64,000 nucleotides of DNA, taken from the NCBI RefSeq assembly GCF_001428435.1, contig NZ_LMSO01000001.1, positions 1,158,653 through 1,222,652 of the forward strand, read 5' to 3'. The notes beneath the pieces are model-generated. The model made no database searches, was not told where the DNA came from, and saw nothing but the letters and a program-made list of their open reading frames with translations. This document shows, one piece after another, positions 59,416-64,000 of this stretch. The stretch is from Arthrobacter sp. Soil782. Lineage in GTDB: Bacteria; Actinomycetota; Actinomycetes; Actinomycetales; Micrococcaceae. Position numbers and translations under genes: made by a program. Position 1 is the stretch's first letter; each line of letters begins with the position of its first letter.

Positions 59416-60368
59416 CTTCGACACCAGCTGTTCCAGCCATGGGAACCAAAGACACCGGGGAAGACACCACGGTACAACCGCCCATCGCCCGCCGGGTGAA
59501 ACAGCGCCTGACGTCCCGCGGCGCCACGATCGCCGCGGTGATCATCGCTGTCATCTGGACCGTACCGACGCTCGGGCTGTTCATCTCATCGTTCAGGCCG
59601 GAAGAGAACATCAACCAGAATGGTTGGTGGAACGTGCTCTCGAACTTTGAGTTCACACTCGACAACTACGCGGACGTCCTGATCTCGGGCGGCAGCCAGT
59701 CGCCGAACCTCGGCCAGTACTTCATCAACTCCCTGGCGATCGTGATTCCGGCGACGCTCATACCGCTGGTGATCGCCTCCATGGCGGCCTACATCTTCGC
59801 GTGGAGCAGTTTCCGCGGGAAGGACACACTGTTCGTGTTCATCTTCGCCCTGCAGATCATCCCTCTACAGATGGCGCTGATTCCGCTGCTCACCCTGTTC
59901 GTGAACCTGAAGATCGGCGAGTTTGAGCTCCTTCCATCCGGATCCTACGCACAGCTGTGGATTGCGCACACCATCTTCGCGCTGCCGCTGGCCATCTTCC
60001 TGCTGCACAACTTCATCGCGGAGATTCCCGGTGAAGTGATCGAGGCGGCGAGGGTGGACGGCGCCGGACACGCCACCATCTTCTGGCGGATCATCATCCC
60101 ACTGTCGGTTCCGGCGCTGGCCTCCTATGCCATTTTCCAGTTCCTGTGGGTCTGGAATGACCTGCTGGTTGCCCTGGTGTTCTCCGGAGGTACAGGAGAC
60201 GTTGCGCCCATCACGCAGCGGCTCGCCGAGCTCACCGGTACCCGAGGCGGTGAATGGCACCGCCTCACGGCCGGGGCCTTCGTGTCCATGATCGTCCCGC
60301 TGCTGGTCTTCTTCGGGCTGCAGAGGTACTTCGTTCGGGGTCTGCTGGCTGGTGGCCTCAAGGGCTGA
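59412..60368 (+). CDS. Carbohydrate ABC transporter permease (AglG-like)
   Basis: This 318-residue MalG-type permease has a basic cytoplasmic N-terminus (PIARRVKQRLTSRGATI), six helices and the EAA loop VIEAARVDGAGHATIFWRIII. The start overlaps the upstream permease stop (ATGA). Together with the AglF-like protein it forms the membrane channel. Confidence 0.93.
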   Translation: MTSTPAVPAMGTKDTGEDTTVQPPIARRVKQRLTSRGATIAAVIIAVIWTVPTLGLFISSFRPEENINQNGWWNVLSNFEFTLDNYADVLISGGSQSPNLGQYFINSLAIVIPATLIPLVIASMAAYIFAWSSFRGKDTLFVFIFALQIIPLQMALIPLLTLFVNLKIGEFELLPSGSYAQLWIAHTIFALPLAIFLLHNFIAEIPGEVIEAARVDGAGHATIFWRIIIPLSVPALASYAIFQFLWVWNDLLVALVFSGGTGDVAPITQRLAELTGTRGGEWHRLTAGAFVSMIVPLLVFFGLQRYFVRGLLAGGLKG

Positions 60369-60374
60369 TGCACT

Positions 60375-61385
60375 GTGACCGGCATCGAGGATGTTGCGGT
60401 AGCCACGGGAGTTTCAACCGCAACCGTGTCGCGTGCCCTGCGGGGCCTCGCCGGAGTCTCGGCGGGGACGCGCGCCCGGGTGCTGAGTGCCGCTCAGGAA
60501 CTCGGGTACGTGCCGTCGTCAGCGGCGTCCGGCCTGGCCTCCGGACGCACCATGGCAATGGGCGTGCTGCTGCCCCTGATCGAACGCTGGTATTTCTCGG
60601 CCGTGCTTGAGGGGGTTGACCGTCAGCTCAGGGCCGCGGGCTACGACCTCATTGTCTTCAGCCTCGGTGGAACGGGAGTCAACCGGGAACGCGTGTTCCA
60701 CCGCTCCATCCTGCGGAAGCGCATCGACGCCCTCCTGGTCATGTGTATGGAGCTCACCGAAGACGAGCACCTGGCCTTGCGTGAACTGGAATCGCCCACC
60801 ATCGTGGTGGGCGGCTCCGTTCAGGGAGTGCGGCACGTCGGCATCGACGACGGCGCTGCCGTGCGGGACGCCGTTGAGCACCTGATTTCACTCGGTCACA
60901 CCAGGATTGGGCATGTGCGCGGAGGCGGTGCCTTCGGTCTCTACTTCGAGGTGCCACGCATCCGCGAGGAGTCTTATCTAGCGACCATGGCCGCTCACGG
61001 GCTGCCCCTGCGGGATGACTGGTCCGTGTTCGGCGACTTCCGGTTCGGTGAGGCCAAGATTGCCGTGAAGCGGATGCTGTCCACAGTGGATGAACGCCCA
61101 ACCGCACTGTTCTGCTCTTCCGATGAAATGGCTTTCGGCGCCCTGATTGCTGCCTCCGAACTCGGCATCAGCGTGCCCGGCGAACTGTCGATCGTGGGTA
61201 TTGACGATCACGAGTTCGCCGAACCTATGGGCCTGACCACCGTGCGGCAAGTGCCTGAGGAGCAGGGAGCCTTCGCCGCGGATCTCCTACTGAGGGAGCT
61301 GGAGGGGGCGCTGCCCGTGCTCAATCCGCCAATGCAGCCCCATGAACTCATCCAGCGCACCTCGACGGGTCCGGCACCCCGCTAG
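60375..61385 (+). CDS. LacI-family regulator of the alpha-glucoside locus
   Basis: This 336-residue LacI/GalR protein has an N-terminal helix-turn-helix GIEDVAVATGVSTATVSRAL with hinge helix ARVLSAAQELGYVPS. The C-terminal sugar-binding domain includes FCSSDEMAFGALIAASELG and VGIDDHEFAEPMGLTTVRQ. GTG 60375 follows the permease stop by six bases, so it is the last gene of the agl operon. The palindrome at 56931-56942 is its likely operator. Confidence 0.93.
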   Translation: MTGIEDVAVATGVSTATVSRALRGLAGVSAGTRARVLSAAQELGYVPSSAASGLASGRTMAMGVLLPLIERWYFSAVLEGVDRQLRAAGYDLIVFSLGGTGVNRERVFHRSILRKRIDALLVMCMELTEDEHLALRELESPTIVVGGSVQGVRHVGIDDGAAVRDAVEHLISLGHTRIGHVRGGGAFGLYFEVPRIREESYLATMAAHGLPLRDDWSVFGDFRFGEAKIAVKRMLSTVDERPTALFCSSDEMAFGALIAASELGISVPGELSIVGIDDHEFAEPMGLTTVRQVPEEQGAFAADLLLRELEGALPVLNPPMQPHELIQRTSTGPAPR

Positions 61386-61428
61386 CTGCTACCATCCTGG
61401 TTCGAATTCGGTCGCTACGCTGGTACGC

Positions 61429-62187
61429 ATGGCTACTGAACTCCTCTACCTTGACGATTTCGATGTCCTGACCGCCCCCGCAACCGTCACAGCGGTTACC
61501 GTGCTCGAGCACGGCAGGCTCGACGTTGTGCTGGACCGCACCTGCTTCTACCCCCGCGGCGGCGGACAGGATTGGGACACCGGCACCATCCGCGCGGGCA
61601 GCGCGGCCTTTCGGGTTGAGGAGGTGCGCCTTGATGAGCACGGGGTTGTCCATCACCTGGGCGACGGTGAAGCGTGGAAGGAATCCGCGGGCGGGGAGGC
61701 AATATCGGAGGGCGCCGCCGTCGTGCTGGAAGTGGACGCAGACCGGAGGGCTGTCAACACGCGGCTCCATTCCGCAGGGCATATCGTTGATCTCGCCGTT
61801 GAGCGGCTGGGGCTGCCCTGGGTGCCGGGTAAGGGTGCGCACTATCCGCACATGTCCTTTGTCGAGTACACCGGGGGCGTGCCCGGTGAGGTGGAGGATG
61901 TCCGGCAGCGCATCGAACAGGAGGTCGCGCAGATCATCGGCGAGGGCAGCCGCAACGAGATCCGGTTCATGGCGGTTGCGGACATGGGTGAGTACTGCAG
62001 GCATGTCCCGGACAACATCCCGACCAACAAGCCCGCGCGGATTGTGCTCTACAACCAGACGTTCGGCGTGCCGTGCGGTGGAACCCACGTCCGGGATGTC
62101 GCGGAGGTCGGTACGCTGAGCATTCCCAAGATCAAGTCGAAAAAGGGCGTCACGAAGGTCTCGTACGCGGTAGAGGGCGTGAGCTGA
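61429..62187 (+). CDS. Alanyl-tRNA editing protein (AlaX-type)
   Basis: This free-standing trans-editing domain removes Ser or Gly from mischarged tRNA-Ala. The 252-residue protein has TCFYPRGGGQDWDTG and the zinc ligands His114 and His118 (RLHSAGH) with Cys216 and His220 (VPCGGTH). No full AlaRS is attached. ATG 61429 has no Shine-Dalgarno; TACGCT eight bases upstream suggests a leaderless mRNA. The frame opens at 61342 but overlaps the LacI gene. Confidence 0.9.
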   Translation: MATELLYLDDFDVLTAPATVTAVTVLEHGRLDVVLDRTCFYPRGGGQDWDTGTIRAGSAAFRVEEVRLDEHGVVHHLGDGEAWKESAGGEAISEGAAVVLEVDADRRAVNTRLHSAGHIVDLAVERLGLPWVPGKGAHYPHMSFVEYTGGVPGEVEDVRQRIEQEVAQIIGEGSRNEIRFMAVADMGEYCRHVPDNIPTNKPARIVLYNQTFGVPCGGTHVRDVAEVGTLSIPKIKSKKGVTKVSYAVEGVS

Positions 62188-62295
62188 CCGTTACGGTGGT
62201 GAGGTAGGCACCGAAATCCGAGACCGTCGAAGCAACCCAGAACCGGACAAAGGCGGGATTCCGGCGGAGCTGCATGCCCTGCGGAGTCCGCCGGC

Positions 62296-63144
62296 TCAGG
62301 ACGCGCGTGCGAGCTGGCGAATGGGAACCCACCGTGATGCGAGGCGGCGGTAAGCCGCGGCCGCGCCGGTCATATCCGCTTCGGCGAGGCACTCGATTCC
62401 CATCCGGACATCCATGGGGGACTCGTCCGGAAATACCAGGTCCGCAACCGGTCCGTAGTCGAGTTCGACGACGGCGTCGCGGCGGAAAGACTGCAGCCAC
62501 TGAGTGATTTCGGTGAGCTCTTCCAGCAGATCAAGCTCCGGAGCAGCGATCGCGAGCCCGGCGACGGCACGGCGCGCACGATCGATGCAGTCGCTGATGG
62601 TGGCGGAGACTCGGACGGTGTGGACTTCGCCGTCGTCGTCCACCACCTCGGTGAGGTCGTCTTCGTGGATGAGGACAAACCAGGCGAAGGGGATGCCCCA
62701 CGTCGCAGAGCGGGTATGCAGCTTGGCGGTGGATTCGGTCAGCGTTTCGGGATCGAGCCGCGCCTGGTGCGCCTCCCTCGCGATCTCCGGGAGGAGCACA
62801 TCCATCAGCGGACCGCGGATGGTCTGCTCGAGGGACTCAGCGGATAGGTAGGTGCGTACTGCCAGCTGGTTAGGGCAGTAGTAGGGCGCGGTGGTGCCGT
62901 TGCTGCGCGGGAAATGCAGCACGCGCACAAGATCCTGCGCGTGGTGCGGAAACGGGTCCGATACTGCGCGCGTTATGCGCCGCATCGCATCGATGCGTTC
63001 CAGCTGCTCGGTGACCCTGCGGCCGCGGGTCCGCTGTTCCAGGATGGTGAGCTGCTGGGCGTCACTGAAGGCATCAAGCGGCTCATACACCCGTAGGTAG
63101 GAAACGTAGGGGAAACTGCTGCCGGCGCCGGGCACGTCAGCCAT
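62296..63144 (-). CDS. Conserved actinobacterial protein, unknown function
   Basis: This soluble 282-residue protein begins SFPYVSYLRVYEPLDAF. It contains a conserved-looking motif YYCPNQLAVRTYLSAESLE and a helical middle (LPEIAREAHQARLDPETLTES), and ends with WVPIRQLARAS. The segments FVLIHEDDLTEVVDDDGE and VRVSATISDCIDRARRA suggest a mixed alpha/beta fold. No enzyme motif is recognised. It starts three bases after the exonuclease III stop, so it is co-transcribed with xth and may have a nucleic-acid-related role, but that is guilt by association. Confidence 0.75.
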   Translation of the reverse strand: MADVPGAGSSFPYVSYLRVYEPLDAFSDAQQLTILEQRTRGRRVTEQLERIDAMRRITRAVSDPFPHHAQDLVRVLHFPRSNGTTAPYYCPNQLAVRTYLSAESLEQTIRGPLMDVLLPEIAREAHQARLDPETLTESTAKLHTRSATWGIPFAWFVLIHEDDLTEVVDDDGEVHTVRVSATISDCIDRARRAVAGLAIAAPELDLLEELTEITQWLQSFRRDAVVELDYGPVADLVFPDESPMDVRMGIECLAEADMTGAAAAYRRLASRWVPIRQLARAS

Positions 63145-63147
63145 GGA

Positions 63148-63948
63148 TCAGGTCAGCTCTACGATGACCGGCGCGTGGTCAGAGGCGCCCTTGCCTTTGC
63201 GTTCCTCCCGGTCGATCGACGCGCCGCTGACCCGCTCTGCGAGGGCGGGGGAGGCCAGGATGAAGTCAATACGCATGCCCATGCGCTTGGGGAAGCTCAG
63301 CTGCTTGTAGTCCCAGTAGGTGTAGACACCGGGGCCCGGGGTGTGGGGGCGGACAACATCGGTGAAGCCCGAGTTCTCGAACGCGTGGAAGGCTGCGCGC
63401 TCCGGCGGGCTCACATGCGTGTAGCCGTTGTTGACGAAGAGGTCGATATCCCAGACGTCCTCATCCTGCGGCGCGATGTTCCAGTCCCCCGTCAGCGCAA
63501 CCTGGGCGGAGGGGTCTGCCTCCAACAGTCCGACGGCGTGCTTGCGCAGCAGCTCAAGCCATTCGACCTTGTACGCCATGTGCGGGTCCCCGAGCGCCCG
63601 CCCGTTCGGGACGTACAGGCTCCACACGCGCACGCCGCCGCAGGTTGCACCGATGGCGCGGGCCTCCTGCACGGGGTCGGTGTCCTTCCCGAACACCGGC
63701 TGCCCGGGGAAGGTGCGCTCAACATCGGTCAGCCCAACACGTGATGCAATGGCGACGCCGTTCCACTGGTTCAGACCGAAGTGCGCAACCTCGTAGCCGC
63801 TCTTCTCGAACATGTCCCAGGGAAAGTTGTCGTCTTTGCACTTGGTTTCCTGGATGGCAAGGACGTCCGCATCGGAGCGGTCAAGCCAGGCTTCCACGCG
63901 GTCGGCACGGGCTCGGAGGGAATTGACGTTCCAGGTCGCTATTTTCAC
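63148..63948 (-). CDS. xth: Exodeoxyribonuclease III
   Basis: This 266-residue AP endonuclease/exonuclease acts in base-excision repair. It has ATWNVNSLRARADR (Asn7), IQETKCKD (Glu34), GDWNIAPQDEDVWD (Asp, Asn), RMGMRIDFILAS and the terminal KGASDHAPVIVEL with the catalytic Asp-His. It starts at GTG 63948. The unknown gene at 62296 follows after three bases. Confidence 0.95.
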   Translation of the reverse strand: MKIATWNVNSLRARADRVEAWLDRSDADVLAIQETKCKDDNFPWDMFEKSGYEVAHFGLNQWNGVAIASRVGLTDVERTFPGQPVFGKDTDPVQEARAIGATCGGVRVWSLYVPNGRALGDPHMAYKVEWLELLRKHAVGLLEADPSAQVALTGDWNIAPQDEDVWDIDLFVNNGYTHVSPPERAAFHAFENSGFTDVVRPHTPGPGVYTYWDYKQLSFPKRMGMRIDFILASPALAERVSGASIDREERKGKGASDHAPVIVELT

Positions 63949-63966
63949 AGTTGCTACGTTACCTAA

Positions 63967-64000
63967 TCAGCGCCACCACGAGTCGTCGATGGAAACCGGG
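63967..64000 (-). CDS. Possible C-terminal end of a minus-strand gene (partial)
   Basis: On the minus strand a frame entering from the right edge ends PVSIDDSWWR at TGA 63967-63969, just 18 bases before the xth start. The sequence looks like a protein tail, but ten residues cannot identify it. Confidence 0.3.
   Translation of the reverse strand, partial: PVSIDDSWWR

Noticed and set aside
1-64000. CRISPR array, insertion sequence or prophage
   Set aside because: No regularly spaced repeats, transposase-like or phage structural proteins were recognised anywhere in the window.

Overview
The window is high-GC, densely coded actinobacterial chromosome with frequent GTG/TTG starts. Its gene set (mutY-disA-radA neighbourhood, DUF47/Pit, Asp23-AmaP envelope operon, DUF6286/DUF6458 proteins, AglEFG-type sugar transporter) best fits the Micrococcaceae, such as Arthrobacter or a close relative. 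That placement is an inference from gene content; there is no rRNA in the window. I see no prophage, insertion sequence, CRISPR array or plasmid-type gene, so this looks like core chromosome with some lineage-specific unknowns.

Layout. 1-7.2 kb: the end of a dihydroxyacetone kinase operon (dhaL end, dhaM), then on the minus strand DNA maintenance genes (mutY, disA, radA) and two membrane proteins. 7.3-13.2 kb: phosphate uptake, with a PHO-box-controlled pstSCAB operon facing a convergent DUF47-pit pair. 13.4-19.7 kb: small unknowns, tRNA-Lys, a secreted endonuclease/phosphatase-like protein, and a two-gene unit of a duplicated-HTH protein plus a polytopic membrane protein. 19.8-25.9 kb: a possible small RNA, then fructose PTS genes on the minus strand (fruR-fruK-fruA-ptsI-ptsH, in transcription order). 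The EI and HPr made here are the expected phosphate donors for DhaM at the left edge. 26-29 kb: small stress or envelope membrane proteins. 29-34 kb: a glycerophosphodiesterase, a GH15 hydrolase, a zinc alcohol dehydrogenase and AzlCD. 34-37.4 kb: pta-ackA.

37.5-47.5 kb: a thiamine-binding protein with an O-methyltransferase, GNAT, TM2 and spermidine-synthase-like proteins, an NCS2 purine permease, CopC, a short FAD protein, a tandem universal stress protein, an NlpC/P60 cell-wall hydrolase, a CDF metal exporter and a small metallopeptidase. 47.5-48 kb: a tRNA-Glu/Asp/Phe cluster. 48.1-52.2 kb: a lone receiver domain, a membrane-anchored HEAT protein and a processive GT2 glycosyltransferase, facing a convergent GAF histidine kinase. 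This is the best candidate for an under-described signalling-to-polysaccharide system. 52.3-55.1 kb: a lipoprotein and an Asp23/DUF2273/DUF6286/AmaP envelope operon. 55.1-61.4 kb: an alpha-glucoside locus (GH13 enzyme divergent from an ABC importer and LacI regulator, with a palindromic operator between). 61.4-64 kb: an alanyl-tRNA editing protein, an unknown and exonuclease III.

Several non-coding structures recur: hairpins between a binding-protein gene and its permease genes (pstS/pstC and aglE/aglF), hairpins in 5' leaders next to or including Shine-Dalgarno sequences, and long perfect hairpins between convergent genes. Residue numbers are hand counted from the chosen starts; functional names rest on motif recognition, not database searches.
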